From positions 55,802,573-55,866,572 of the forward strand of contig JACMZG010001911.1 of assembly GCA_018340805.1 (NCBI GenBank): a stretch of DNA of 64,000 bases, given 5' to 3'. Both the position numbers and the translations under genes were made by a program. This DNA is from Microvelia longipes. Taxonomy: Eukaryota; Arthropoda; Insecta; Hemiptera; Veliidae. Shown here piece by piece: positions 38,580 to 51,224 of this stretch. Under the pieces are notes generated by a model. That model saw only the letters and a program-made list of their open reading frames with translations. It was not told the origin of the DNA and ran no database searches. The first letter of the stretch is position 1. The number at the start of each line of letters is the position of its first letter.

Positions 38580-38754
38580 TAGTACAGCACACGGTTGAAA
38601 TTAGTTGACAGCGATAGAGTTTAGGAACCAATGTGGTTAGTCTGATATAAAATTGTGGGAGAGGTTTAACATCTAGGAGTATCCATATTTTACATCTTCC
38701 ATATTTCACGACATAAAATCATATGTCAACTGATTTTAACTGAGTGTTAAACTA
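38580..38754. mobile_element. TA-family MITE, copy 2 (diverged)
   Basis: This 175-bp element has inverted ends related to the copies at 25.4 and 57 kb (TAGTACAGCACACGGTTGAA at the left). It is flanked by TA on both sides. It is almost the same length as copy 1 but more diverged. Confidence 0.7.
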
Positions 38755-38829
38755 TATCAAAATTTTCTACGGTTTCAGAAATAGTATAAATTTAGACAAA
38801 TCCGGCCTATGTTTAAGATGACCTGTATC

Positions 38830-39371
38830 CTTAGAATAATACTATATATATAGAAGGAGCACAGGACCGTAAACACAATGTAATTCCACTGATAACACGA
38901 AAGCCGGTTGACTGGTGCACCTAAGTAATGCTGCCAACCTGACAACAAAGCATTATTTTAAACATGTGTCAAATATCTATTAATGAAGAAAGATTGTAAA
39001 GAACAAATATAATAACTTAAAACACCTGCTGAGTAATTAATAAACCCGGTCTTGGATGGCAAAAGGATAGCTGAATACAAGAATCTACATTTAGTTGACG
39101 AGGACTACTTTTTATATAATTTTAACTAAAAACGTTTAACTACAATTTAAAATGCTTACAATATTGTAATGCACCGATATTTATATTAGTATTTTATGAA
39201 TAATCAATCATTAATTAATAATAGAACATAATAATTCAGCAACCGGAAGTATTGCCAACTTTTTTTTTAGAAAATTGTATATTGTTAGGGTGGCAGCATT
39301 ACTTAGGTGCATCAGTGAACCGCCTTTCGTGTTATCAGTAGTGCTCCTTCTATATATAGTATTATTCTAAG
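38830..39371. mobile_element. foldback element with 8-bp duplication, copy 1
   Basis: This 542-bp element has long inverted ends starting CTTAGAATAATACTATATAT. The two arms are inverted copies across GAAGGAGCAC, CTGATAACACGAAAG and CTAAGTAATGCTGCC blocks. It is flanked by a perfect 8-bp duplication CCTGTATC (38822-38829 and 39372-39379). The centre is AT-rich with no ORF. Confidence 0.85.
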
Positions 39372-39395
39372 CCTGTATCCTTGTACTCTTTACAG

Positions 39396-39884
39396 CAGGT
39401 AACCACTTAAAAAATCTAAATTAGTAGTTGATCTGATTTGGCACAAAATGTCAAAGGTGATCCATAACATTAAGAAAATTGTAACAGGTGTTAAGTCCAC
39501 AACACATCACTGCTAAAGAAAATATCAGAATGTTCTATTTCCCAAGCTTTAGCCAAGTTCAACAAACACAGGTGATAAACACATCAACAGACTGACACCT
39601 CTATTAAACCTTTATAGGTACAACATGCAACAACAGGAGTCAGGTATTAACGGTTTGTAATCCTAGTCGGCTGTGTTTGATCGTGTTAAGGCAGTTAAAC
39701 ATTGTGATTACCAACCTGACTACCTGACATCTCCAGACAGCCTGACGACAACACATATGAGTCGGATTAACCTGATTATTACAAAACATGTGGATATTAT
39801 TGTAGTTATAAATACCTGAAGGTATGTTTTAAAATGGGACTTACCTGAAGGTAAGTCCCAGACAGCTTGGCACCCAACTACCTG
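39396..39884. promoter_or_regulatory. cluster of eight CAGGTR sites
   Basis: Sites at 39396, 39485, 39569, 39641, 39721, 39813, 39842 and 39879. Some lie in a small palindrome (GGGACTTACCTGAAGGTAAG at 39837-39856). The cluster begins just outside the foldback element ending at 39371. Function is inferred. Confidence 0.33.
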
Positions 39885-40230
39885 ATCTACTTGAAAAATT
39901 GCGAGCCACATCTTTTTATTTCTGGAAGGGTTTAAAGAACTATAAGTTAAAAAGACGAATTTCGACATATGTTTAGAATTCTCAACATAGGTTTCTTTAG
40001 ACCTGGCAAGATGATTGTCCGACTTAGTAAGTCCATCAGAGTAGGACAAAATCTAGAGGTCATGAAGGCTGGACATATCACCAACTAGCATCAATATCTC
40101 TCATATATTTAACCAACTATGAGTGACCACTAATAGTACAATAAAATAAGAGGCCTACTGCCTCTTGAGCTATATTCATTACAATGAGTACGGGAACCTA
40201 AAAAGGTTCAAACTACAGGATAACTGACAA

Positions 40231-40232
<2 letters not shown>

Positions 40233-40282
<50 letters not shown>

Positions 40283-40321
40283 ATATATATATATATATAA
40301 TATATATATATATATATTATT
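40233..40321. repeat. (AT)n microsatellite
   Basis: An interrupted AT tract with TATAATATAT symmetry, flanked by AAAATAATATAT and its complement. Confidence 0.92.
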
Positions 40322-41599
40322 TTGCTTTGTTGTATATACTTTTAATTTTATTATGGAATTGACAACTCAAATGTTTTCTTCCTTTCAGCAGTCAGGATGC
40401 TTAGGTTATATTTATATTATTTCTGTGTTATATATATTCCATAGTCAATAAATAAATAATTAAACAAGGATAAAGGGATTATACACCCTTAATTACTTCT
40501 TATCACTACTCTAACAGAAAAAATTGTTTAGTAATAGTTATAGAGTGTAGTAGTTAGAGTATCCACTTTTAACAATACTCTTAATCATTACATGAGTCTC
40601 CATTTTTCCACTTTAAGATATATTATTAACTTTTATTAAATGTACCCATGCACCAAGATGTTAGAAATGTATAAGGTGATTCAATCGGATATAAACAAAC
40701 CAAACGCATTCGGAGGTTATAACCTGACTTTTTTATGAATGAAGTGTGACGTCATTGCAGGAATCTTTATAGGCGGTTTACATTGAAAATTTCCCTGCAA
40801 CGACGTCAATTTTGGACTACAACCTAACATGTCAAAAAAATTCGATTTCATCCATAAAAACCCTCCAATTGAATCAGCTTATAAACTCTATTATCTTGCA
40901 CATGCATTACGTTCAAAATCGTCTAACTACAGAGATAATATTTCCGTACAGAATGGCCAGAGGTTATATTCTTCTAAATAGTCATCCAGTAGTTTGAACT
41001 AATATTATATGTGTCCATCATACCCCTTCTAGAAACTTATCCAACAACCTATAAATACATTATAAACATTTATTCATGAACTTAATTTAATTTAACACAC
41101 CAACCAATTTTTAAACATAATGGTAAATCTTTTTGTATACAATGTCACTATTTTTATTTGTAAATTTTATATCCATCCATTATTTTAAGTGTCGTTTAGA
41201 ATTTAGTTTAGATAATCAACAAAAAATTCTAAAGAACATGAACACATGGACAAGTTAAGCGCACTAATTAAATTCTTATTGTCAATTAAGTTTATCGTTA
41301 ACATTTTTAGAACACAAAATTTTAAGAAATTGAAAATGACAACACATAAATCAAAAAGAAATTGAAAACTGTTCAGAACTATAAGTGATTAACTGTGAGA
41401 CATTTTAACGGCGATTTTATGAGTCTAATCATAAAAATAGAGACAAAGAACACAAATTTAATGTTATGGGGTAAGAACATCGACATAAAATTTGTTAAAA
41501 TGCATGGGTGGGAATATTTCAAGGCGCCACATGCAGAGATGCAGTTTTTGTAAATATAGCTAACCACATGTAGTAGTAGTAATATGGGGGGAGTGGTAG
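40322..41599. other. AT-rich non-coding sequence
   Basis: No supported ORF, RNA or repeat. Confidence 0.55.
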
Positions 41600-41640
41600 T
41601 AACTACCAGGCAAGTTGTTGGGCCCCTTTTGTCAGCTCCC
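41600..41640 (-). repeat. short dispersed repeat (GGGCCCAACAAC), copy 1
   Basis: The minus strand reads GAGCTGACAAAAGGGGCCCA then ACAACTTGCC. A clear relative is at 42850-42890. It may be the tail of the nearby SINE-like unit. Confidence 0.45.
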
Positions 41641-41789
41641 TAAGATATATATTCTATTCTTTTTAATTTGAAGTGTAGGTATATTTCATCTAATCTAGAC
41701 AGAAGAGCCGTGGATTTCTATGGTTCGTCTCATGCTTTTTTCTGCAGTCCTACATATTTTCTCATATCATATATCATTTGATGTATGAC

Positions 41790-41964
41790 ACAATTATATT
41801 GTGTGGCTTTACGTCCCTTCTGAAGGACGTGGAATTTGTATCCCTCTCATAAAAATCCCTGAGATCCGTGCTGGTATTGAACCCATGACTAAATAATTTG
41901 GAAGTTTAAAGTCCATTCATTCTGTGTATTGGCCGCGTACCTTAACCACTACACCACGGGTGAC
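41790..41964 (-). mobile_element. tRNA-derived SINE-like sequence
   Basis: The minus strand starts GTCACCCGTGGTGTAGTGG, a tRNA 5' end with a good A box. About 80 bases downstream GGTTCAATACC fits the B box. The box spacing is longer than in a tRNA and there is no clean cloverleaf. The next segment contains a conserved-looking hairpin, ACGTCCTTCAGAAGGGACGT. A tRNA-like head plus an unrelated body is the layout of a SINE. The 3' limit is uncertain. Confidence 0.5.
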
Positions 41965-42499
41965 TCTTGTAGTAAACCCACCGGTTTCAACGGTCGGTTT
42001 TACAACCACATGTATTAAAAACCGATAAGCATTAGGTTCTTACTCTATAATCCGGAATGAATCTATTCCGGCGATAGATACTCATAAAAATTTGAAATTT
42101 TGATATTAAAATCTAATAAAACTTTTTATCGGTTAACAAAAGTAGCATACGCAGGGGAGGAAAGGAAGTAAGTATACTGAAATGAAATACTGGAGGCGGC
42201 GATCTTACACTATAACCAAACATTATAACCTCAACTTAGTTGAGCTTAACTTAACTATCAATAGCATTAAGTTCACCATTAATCAAAATCTAAATTCAAA
42301 CTCATTCGTTTACCGCAGTGTCACATTTAATTACAAAATATACAAGCTTATCTTATATAAAGTTTAAAGTTAGTAAAGTGTATAATGAGCTTTAAAGTCA
42401 ATGTCTCGAGTGTCACCTGCACTGAAATTTCCCGGGGTTGGTATTTTAGGGGGGGAGGGGTGTATCTTAGCTGTTTCCACGTTAGTTGTCACCTTTCCA

Positions 42500-42598
42500 C
42501 CATCTGGCTCTGATTTACGCCTGGATTAATAACTCACATTTTAAAGCCGCTTAACGCTCTAACCGCTGTTTCAACAAGCCCACGCAACCCCCTTTTAA
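42500..42598 (-). mobile_element. possible second tRNA-like SINE head
   Basis: The minus strand shows GGCTTGTTGAAACAGCGGTTAGAGCG, split here as GGCTTGTTGAAAC and AGCGGTTAGAGCG, which resembles a tRNA D-arm/A-box region. A poor B-box match (GAGTTATTAATCC) follows. It lies about 630 bp from the better SINE-like copy and in the same orientation. Confidence 0.28.
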
Positions 42599-42844
42599 TT
42601 TACAAGTTCATTTTCACGTTTTATTACGGGTTTTTCCAAACCCATGTAGTTCTGTTGTTTATAAGATATAAGACTTAATTAGAATCAAGGTAAATTGTAA
42701 CTTATAAAAACCACTTAATACTTTGCATTTAAATAAAACATAATCCAGATAACAATGGCATGGTTTTGCTTAACTTAAATAAAGTGAAGCTTTGAAAACA
42801 ACAATAGATACTAAATAAGGGAAGTGATGGATCACCTAGCAAAT

Positions 42845-42892
42845 AGGCTACGTTGTTGGGCCCTTTTTGCTAACTCTCTTATAGAGAGAAGA
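42845..42892 (-). repeat. short dispersed repeat (GGGCCCAACAAC), copy 2
   Basis: The minus strand reads GAGTTAGCAAAAAGGGCCCA then ACAACGTAGCC, matching the copy at 41.6 kb at most positions. Confidence 0.45.
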
Positions 42893-42949
42893 TAGTGTTC
42901 TACCTCATGAATCTTTGTGCAGCCATTTTGCACAAGATTTAAGTAATAT

Positions 42950-43045
42950 ATTTTGAGGACGAGCGAAGAAAGTCCGAAGTAAAAAGGATGAGCGTAGCGA
43001 ATCCGATGTGATGAAGAAAAGTTCTAAGGTTTCCCGTACCTGATT
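42950..43045 (-). repeat. dispersed repeat (CGAAGCGAG family), fragment
   Basis: GAGGACGAGCGAAGAAAGTC and the following GATGAGCGTAGCGAATCC are the reverse complement of the start of the 32.4-kb copy, including the TTTTCTTCATCACA-type flank. Confidence 0.6.
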
Positions 43046-44189
43046 TTTTGTTGGTAATACAGACTGTTATGAAATTAATTGAATTGTATAGAACTAAAGA
43101 TTGTGAAACGGAATAGGGATTTGATACATTTTAGGCAACGAGCCCCGCAATATAAAACCTTATATATGCTACTATCTAACAGCTCATAATTTTATTAAAA
43201 TAATCAATAAATAAATCTGAAATGGAATTGATCGAAATATATGTTTTAAGTAACAAAGAAATAACAGAATGCTAAATTATAAAAAAAGAAATAATCGAAA
43301 GTTAAACAATAAAAAAGTAATAATAGAAAGTTAAATAATTGAGGTAAGAACCCAGGGATAACGATGGGGATGACCAATGGGATGAAAACAAGGGATGAAA
43401 GGTTAAAGAGGGTAAAGAAAAATAAGATAGGTTACTCTATTTAAATATACTCTAAGTATTGATCGTTCCACTGATCAATAAAAAAGAATTAGAAAGTGAG
43501 TCAGAAAGTTTGTAGGAAGATTGGAGGGAGATAAACACAGTCATCAAGGGGGCACCTGTTATATCTCATGGAGTATTAAAATGGATTGGGAAGAGTGGGA
43601 TAGATCCACTTTGAACAAGATAATGGATTGATGGTTTGACTATGGCTTCCTTTAAAGCCACCTGTTAGACGGAATGAGAAACCATTAGCAATGTATTAAT
43701 CTAAATTATCAAGGTTTCTTGCGACAATTAAGTAATAAAGATCTATGAATATTACTTAGCTTTTAAATGTTAATAATATAAAGTTCATGGACTAGTTAGT
43801 GTAAATAAAACGAAGTTTTAAGTAAAATTAAATTTCTTAAACAGAATTTTTATTGGTTTTAACAAAGAAACAAAAATGTAGGGAGTTCATAAAATTCACA
43901 GACTTTAAATGTTTGGACATTGAGCCGTCTAATCCTAGCCCATAACGAAGCCATTACCGACATTTAAATACCAGCAGAAAGAAGAAATTTAATAAAGATT
44001 TAACGATATCAAGGAAAGCATCTTAGACTCGCTCTTATATCTGGATAATAATCAAGCAAGAACCTGGCAATTCTGGAACCTGGAAAAATTAAACCTGGAA
44101 ACAACCTAGAAGATATTGGAGTCCCTAAATTTAAACTGAACTAGTCCAGCACTAGATTTGAAGTGACGCAATATTCGCCGTAACGCATT
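43046..44189. other. AT-rich non-coding sequence
   Basis: No supported ORF, RNA or repeat. Confidence 0.55.
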
Positions 44190-44830
44190 TTTCACTAAAA
44201 TTAAATTACATTAATTATAAATTATTAATTATACCTTATTAAAATTACATTAATTATACATTATTATAATACATTTGTCACTGAACTTACATTACATTAA
44301 TTATACATTAATAGCAAAAATTAATTATCCATTATTACAATGCATTTTCACTAAAGATACATTACATTAATCATAAATTATGAATTATACATTAATAACA
44401 TTATATTAATTATAATGCATTTGTCACTAAAGTTACATTATATTATTTATACATTAATAACAAAAAGTAATTATACATTATTAGAATGCATTTTCACTAA
44501 AGTTACATTACATTAATTTTAAATTATGTAATAACAACTATATAGAATTAATGTAATTTAAGTTCAGTGACAAATGCATTATAATAAAATTACATTAATT
44601 ATACATTATAATAATGCTATTGTCACTAAAGTTACATTACATTAATTATGCATTATAATAATGCTACTGTCACTAAAGTTACATTACATTAATTATACAT
44701 TATAATAATGCTATTGCCACTAAAGTTATACATTACATTAATTATACATTATAATAATGCTATTGTCACTAAAGTTACATTACATTAATTATATGTTAAT
44801 AGCAGAAAATAATTAGAATTATTGTATTGC
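44190..44830. repeat. 47-bp minisatellite
   Basis: About 12 units of ATTACATTAATTATACATTA plus TAATAATGCTATTGTCACTAAAGT-type sequence (the second part split across its two halves). One unit near 44530-44575 is inverted. Confidence 0.85.
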
Positions 44831-45450
44831 AATTACAATTATGTTTAATTGTAATTAAATATAATTACAATGCAGGTTTCACTGAAGGTAGAATTAATAT
44901 AATTCTGGAAGAGACAAGCAAGGAGGAATCAACAACCATTGTAACAAGGGATGTAACAAACAAATCTGGGAACTTCTGGATGTAACAAAGCATTTCGGTT
45001 GTTACATTCCTTGGCGTCTTTTGAATTTATATTTTGTCAACTAATCATGTTTTTTTATAATATTAGTAGTATCAAAAATATATAAAATATTCTGATGGTT
45101 ATTCACAAAACTGTAAAAGATAAAAATTTGACTCCCTCCCCCCCCCCCGCAGTGTTGATGTCAGACCTCGACGCCAATACTCATATCCTTCAGAACAGAT
45201 GAGTCACTATTTTCACATTAAATTACAGAAATTTTAGAGAGATAGGTAATGGATATTATCTGGTTTCCTTCCAGTGTGTAATTTAGATTAGGAATTCCAC
45301 TGAAAAAATGTCTGATATCATTCCAAGACTATTTGCACTATTTTTTCACTTTTTTGTACTTTAAAACAAAAGTAAAATATAACAGAACAAATTTAAATTA
45401 AATCAAAAATTCCACATTACTGTTACCATTTTATAATTATTGCTAACAAC

Positions 45451-45840
45451 CTTAGAATAATACTATATATAAAAGGAGCACAACTGATAACACAGAAAAA
45501 AATTTTATATTATGTGTTATGTAACCTTTATATATATTTTTTAATTATGCGTTATTGTAATTAGACTTTTAGTCCGTTATGTTTATAAATAAATAAATAA
45601 ACTAATTCTAGTAATATTAAACATTTTCACGTATAACTAACTACCTCTTCACCCTGTATTTGTTCTTTACGATATTTCTTCATTAATAGATATTTATATG
45701 ACACATATTTAAAATAAAGTTTTGTTGTCAGGTTGGTAGCATAACTTAAGTCCACCAGTGAACCGTCTTTCGTGTTATCAGTAGAATATTATTGTTTTTA
45801 CGGTCCTGTGCTTCTCCTATATATAGTATTATTCTATAAG
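45451..45840. mobile_element. foldback element with 8-bp duplication, copy 2
   Basis: This 390-bp element has the same ends as the 38.8-kb copy. The duplication is imperfect (CTAACAAC versus CTAATAAC). Much of the left arm is lost or replaced, while the right arm keeps the CTTTCGTGTTATCAGTA and CTCCTATATATAGTATTATT blocks. Confidence 0.75.
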
Positions 45841-46937
45841 CTAATAACATTTAGTATAATCGTTTTGAGAGCGTAGTTATCAGGGTGAAGAGATTAGTTA
45901 GTTATACGAGAAAATGTTTATATTACTAGAATTAGTTTATTTATTTATAAACATAACTGACTAAAAGTCCAATCACAATAAAACATAATTAAAAAATATA
46001 TAAAAAGGTTACATAACACACTCTTACATCAGAGCCAACAAATTTATTACAAGGATAATTTTATTTATACAAGGTAAATAAAGAAAAAAAACAAGATTTA
46101 TATACTCCTATTCCATCATATAAGAAAAATAAGTAAAAATTATGTATATAAATTGAACCAAAAACAAAAAAGATACACCTGATGTTAGGACTTTAATAAA
46201 CTAATACCAATAATAATAACACTAATAATGATACAGTTTCTAGTATCACCAGTAGGACTGCTAATATTTGTGAATTCACATGCTTATAAAGTTACATTTC
46301 AATGACCAATTATGCTGTTTTGAACAATTGTGCTATTCCTATATCATTAGAATTTTGTAAAGAAATTTATTATGACATTATTACGCTTTCCGACATAAAA
46401 AAGAAGTCCTTGTTATTTTTACAAGAAATAAGTTTAAAAGTCAATTCGGTTGAATTGAAAGCAACAATACAATCCTTCAAAAGTTACACTTTTCTGAAAA
46501 AAGTAGATATTATCTAAAAGTTCGATTTTCAAAAGGTTTCGTAGTTGATTTTTACAAAAAAAATCATTTTATTTAAGGGATTATGTTGTTATAAGGGTAT
46601 GATATTCGATGAGGCTCATTGAATGTACCTAATATTCGCCCTCTCAGAAATCAAAGCTTTGTGTACCATTAGGGCACATCCTGCTTATACGGGTTCATTA
46701 TCAACCACCTGGAATATGCAGGTACCTTGTACCTTTAAACGAACAATGTACCCACAAGGTTTCAAGAATTCTTTTTATACTGAGAATGATGTAAACTAAA
46801 CGATCTAATTATCTAAAAATATCTTTATTAAAAAGATTTAGCTAGGAGTTAATAATTGAACTGAATGAATAGAATAAGTCAGTCAATTTTTCTCTCTATT
46901 TATTTCTTTGTCTCTATACATACATACATACATAATA

Positions 46938-47007
<70 letters not shown>

Positions 47008-48079
47008 GCATGTGTGTGTGTGTGTAAAAATAGTAAATACGGCTATTTACTAAGCATTTTGTGAAACTTCCTTTGGAAATTCCACAAAATGGAAAGTGTT
47101 CACCGTGATACTATTGGCGGAAATCCTAAGGCTTGAGTGTTTGAGCAAGACAATCTATATGCCGCCGGACTCTAATCATAAGTTTGTTTTATAATTCACA
47201 ATTACTCTTTGTTAATGAACCACAATTGATGTTACTCTAAAATAAACTATACAATTCTTTAATTAAATTAAGTAATCATTTTTTTATCTCTCTTAATTCA
47301 AATAAAAGTACGATAACCTAAGGTATATTATTTATAACCTCTTTTCCAAAAAGAAATTCTTGAAAAAATAGGATGGTCCATCTCTACTTAGTCCATTTGA
47401 ACTACCTTTATCCGCCCTATACAATGCTATGAGATAGAAACAGTCATCTCTATAAACTTGTATGTCTATGCTCTAGATTTAGATGGCATTGGTGAGTTGG
47501 CGCCAAACTGTCCACAAACAATAAAAATAATTACAAATACTTAATAGGCTTTGATTAAATAATGTGTCGGACTCGTACCTCGACATTAAATTTTAATGAC
47601 GACTCATCAATTATTTTGTTTTTAATAATTAACTAAATCAAAGCGATGGAGTTTCTGTTTCATCTAATTTTGTTTATATTAGTTTAGAATTGAAATTAGA
47701 GTTGAGAACGCATTAGAAAGAACGGTGATTGAGTCCGATTGACCCTCAGAGGTCAATAGGGAGGAATTGAGTTGAGCACAAACAAGGAATAACTTCGCAT
47801 TAATTATGTCTCTGTCTAAAATACAATAACCTATTAATGTTCCTTCTCTTAGTAATGTTCTGTATTCATGAAGCTCTACACAATGATCTGAACCAGTGGT
47901 TTCTACTAAATGAGGTGCATTACACTCTGATTATACAGGAAATAAATAAATCTAGTTTAAAAATTGTTCCTTGGCGAGGGTAGGTATAAAACCAAAGCAC
48001 TGCGACTTTAAGTTTTTTGTTCAAATACGCTCGCGTTAACTCTATACAGTACATCTTTTCTTTGAATTATTTCTAAGAC
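45841..48079. other. AT-rich non-coding sequence around an (AT)n tract
   Basis: The 71-codon frame at 46302-46517 is AT-rich with no domain. Sequence 47700-48079 may be the 3' tail of the non-LTR remnant but could not be assigned. Confidence 0.45.
46939..47001. repeat. (AT)n microsatellite
   Basis: An AT tract preceded by (CATA)n and followed by (TG)n. Confidence 0.92.
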
Positions 48080-49200
48080 TTTTGTCACTAAGTCCTCGTT
48101 AGGGACTGAACTCTGTTTATGATAGCTTTTCCTAATAACATAAATCTCTTGTATGCAAGGGCTTCACATTCAAATAGGATGTGTGTTGCTGATTCAGGGA
48201 ACAGCCTATAAAGTTTGTAAACAGGCAATTTTAAGTATTTGCCTATATATTGTGTTCGTATGTTTGCGTATAGGCGACTAGTTATAAAGCCAGCCACTAG
48301 ACTTTGATTCTTCTTGTTAAATTTTAGAAGACTTTCTGTCCGGTTGTAAACTCTCGTCATGAGTTTACAGTGCCTTATGCCAGAAGCATTGTTCCAGTGT
48401 AGCTATAGATTGGCTTGAGTTTTTGAAATTCCAATGACTGGTTCTGGTCCTGTAGGGGTTAGTTCTAAACCTTGTTTAACTAGAGTATCTACTATCTAAT
48501 TGTCGTCTATTCTTTTATGCACATCAAAGTGATACAATAATCACTTTTATTGTATACAATGTCACTTTTATTGGTGTTGATAATATTGATACAATAATGT
48601 TAAAAGCTAATGTGGTAAGATCCTGTAAACATTCCCATACCAGTTTTAAGCTTATTTTATAAGACTCTAAAGCTTTTATGGCAGTTTGACTATCGTTATT
48701 AAGTTTTTTTTAGGTTCTCGAAAATACAAGAATAATATTCTTGCAAAAAGAATATTCTTCAAATATAGAAGAATATTCTGCTTGGAAGTCATGCTTACCT
48801 AGAGGTAAGGACTGTTTGTTTTTTCAGTGTGAAGTTCATACACACCTCCACCTGACCCACAGTCCAATACGGAACCATCTGTGAACCATACAAGGGGAAT
48901 TGTCGACTGATGGAGAAGCAACGTAAAGCAAGAGTAAAGTGCAGTCATATGATCAGAGACCATGTCCAATAATGGATCGCAAATCAATATGATCATTTCT
49001 GAGTGACCTCGCAATGAACTAGATTTCCAGATACCTGAAATTTGTAGCCTGTAAGCTTATAGTCGAGCTTCACTTTTGATAACAAGGTCAAAAGGATGAA
49101 TTCCTAGCATTACCTTAAAGACGTTGTAGGAAAAGTGCGATTACTCATTGTCTATACTAAGCCTTATCCGAGAAATTGAATTGTTTTATTTGTAATCTAA
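48080..49200 (-). pseudogene. non-LTR retrotransposon C-terminal remnant with RNase H
   Basis: This is a broken ORF2 fragment on the minus strand. In order it shows the end of the reverse transcriptase domain (VMLGIHPFDLVIKSEARL), RNase H (VWFTDGSVLDCGSGGGVYE, then NNDSQTAIKAL), a GPEP-containing linker, and the C-terminal HILFECEALAYKRF segment. This arrangement is typical of RNase-H-bearing clades such as R1 and I. Several frameshifts and stops separate the pieces. The 5' part with the RT active site is missing. Confidence 0.8.
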
Positions 49201-50234
49201 GAAACTTGTTTATTTTTTTGGCTTCAAATAAATCTTATTTCTGTAAACACTGCAGTTTTGAATTATTTTTTAAAATATGTTAAATTTTAACCAAAATAGA
49301 ACTAAAGTAACAAAACTAATATTTGTTATATTTAGAAGTTGAATTCAGTTTGTCAACATTTCTATAGTAAAAATATATTGACAATCTATTTAAAACTTGT
49401 AACAAATTGTAAAATAATAACAATAATAGATTTATTAATGATGTCGAAAAATAATACGTCGGGCTGAACACCTTAATGTCTTCTCTTTAGATTAATCATT
49501 CGACTCTTTAAAATACAAATTTTTAACAAGATTCTTTTTTTTTTCTTCTTTTGTTTCCTCTCATTCTTTAGAAAACAGTATTTTCAGAACCAACAGCTGC
49601 TAAGTAAGATTTGACATCTACACCTTTAACCTTAGCTCAATGAGTGCCAACTTTTTTTTTGTACTTTCCCAAATCAGATAACACGTTAAAAAAGTATTTT
49701 TTTGTTAAAAGAAAAAAAATGATACAGTTAATAATTAATGAGGCGAATTAAACGTTGGGCCAATTGTGCTCTACTAGTTATAACAATACCTTTATATCAG
49801 GTCCAATTCTAAGCTTAAAATTGTTTCTATTTGTGTTTATTCTTGTCAGTTTATTTTTTCATTTTATTTCATTTTTTAACCGTCTTTAGATCTTTTAGTT
49901 TTAAACAAATGTTTTGATATAATAGATGAATGAGAGTTACAACTACTTTTATTTTGATTTGACTTTATCTTCAGGAGTTTATCTGCATTCTGTTCATTAA
50001 GGAAAATAAAATAAGATTTTAATCAGTTACGAGAACAATTTATAGTTCTCGTAAAGAATAGTTCGAGTAAGAATAGTTTGTACTATAAATATCAACAAAA
50101 TATATCATGTTATTTACCATTCTGCGTATATATCTGAGCTGTACAACTCTAATACCATAATCTCCAGAGGATGTTAAAGTAGAAAATATTTGTAATTTTT
50201 ATTTCCAATACTAATTAAATTTATAATTACGACG
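49201..50234. other. AT-rich non-coding sequence
   Basis: No further reverse transcriptase motif was found upstream of the non-LTR remnant. Confidence 0.5.
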
Positions 50235-50325
50235 AAAATTTACTCTGTATGTATATTTAATATGTATGTATATTTACTATGTATGTATATTTACTATGTA
50301 TGTATATTTACTATGTCCTATGTAT
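50235..50325. repeat. 17-bp minisatellite
   Basis: About five units of TATGTATGTATATTTAC. Confidence 0.88.
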
Positions 50326-50574
50326 ATTTTATCTTCTCAATGCATTGTAAGTCCTATACACAATCTCGTTAACTTGGACTGTAAAAGCTATTTCCCTCCC
50401 TTGACAAAATAAGCAGTATCATATCGCGTATAGACAGACAAAAGTCTGATATTTACATTAGGTTTGTTCGGTACGTCACTCCAGTGTACACAAGAGCAAA
50501 TCTTTAGTGTAAGAACTATGTTCAGGCACGTCCTCGATTCTATTCCAAACTGCCCTAAACTGCACTCCATGTGT

Positions 50575-50790
50575 TTTGTAAATAATCGGGAAGAAGAATC
50601 TTACTCTAGACTGCACTACACGGTTTTTGTACAAAATCTCGGGCAAGAAGAATCTTACTCTAGACTGCACTACACGGTGTTTTGTACAAAATCTCGGGCA
50701 AGAAGAATCTTACTCTAGACTGCACTACACGGTGTTTTGTACAAAATCTCGGGCAAGAAAAATCTTACTCTAAACTGCACTTTTATTCTT
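50575..50790. repeat. 57-bp minisatellite
   Basis: Four units of GTACAAAATCTCGGGCAAGA plus AGAATCTTACTCTAGACTGC. This array is more GC-rich than the surrounding DNA. Confidence 0.9.
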
Positions 50791-51224
50791 CTTAAAAGAC
50801 CAAGTAAAGTAGAGTAAAATAAAGTTCTGGCCGGAAATCACTCTTATCACAAGTGATAACAATGAGTTTTATGAGTAATAAAAAACAACGTATTTTAACA
50901 AAATAAAATAATTTTATAACTCTATGCTATTTTAAATGAATAAAACCAAGTATTAGTCGTAATTTTTGTGTTTTAAAATGTTTTGTGCACATAAACGATT
51001 AAAAACAGTGGCTTTATCCTCAGTGCCTGTAAGAAGACGCTATTTTTTACTCTTAGGTCTAGTTGGGTGATTGAAACTGTCTCGAATCTCGCAACTAGGT
51101 CCAAGAGGAAAAAATAGTATCTTCTCACTGGACTGAGGAGGACTTGTATTAGATTGAAAGCTGGTTTTGTCATCATTATAGTGGTTAAAATCTATTTGAG
51201 GATTCGCTAAACTCATGCTCCCTG

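Noticed and set aside
39720..40049. 109-codon minus-strand ORF.
   Set aside because: No domain, no supporting splice sites, and a cysteine- and isoleucine-rich tail typical of antisense noise.
42500..42598. A functional tRNA gene.
   Set aside because: The B box is poor and no acceptor stem or cloverleaf can be drawn, so it is listed only as a possible SINE head.
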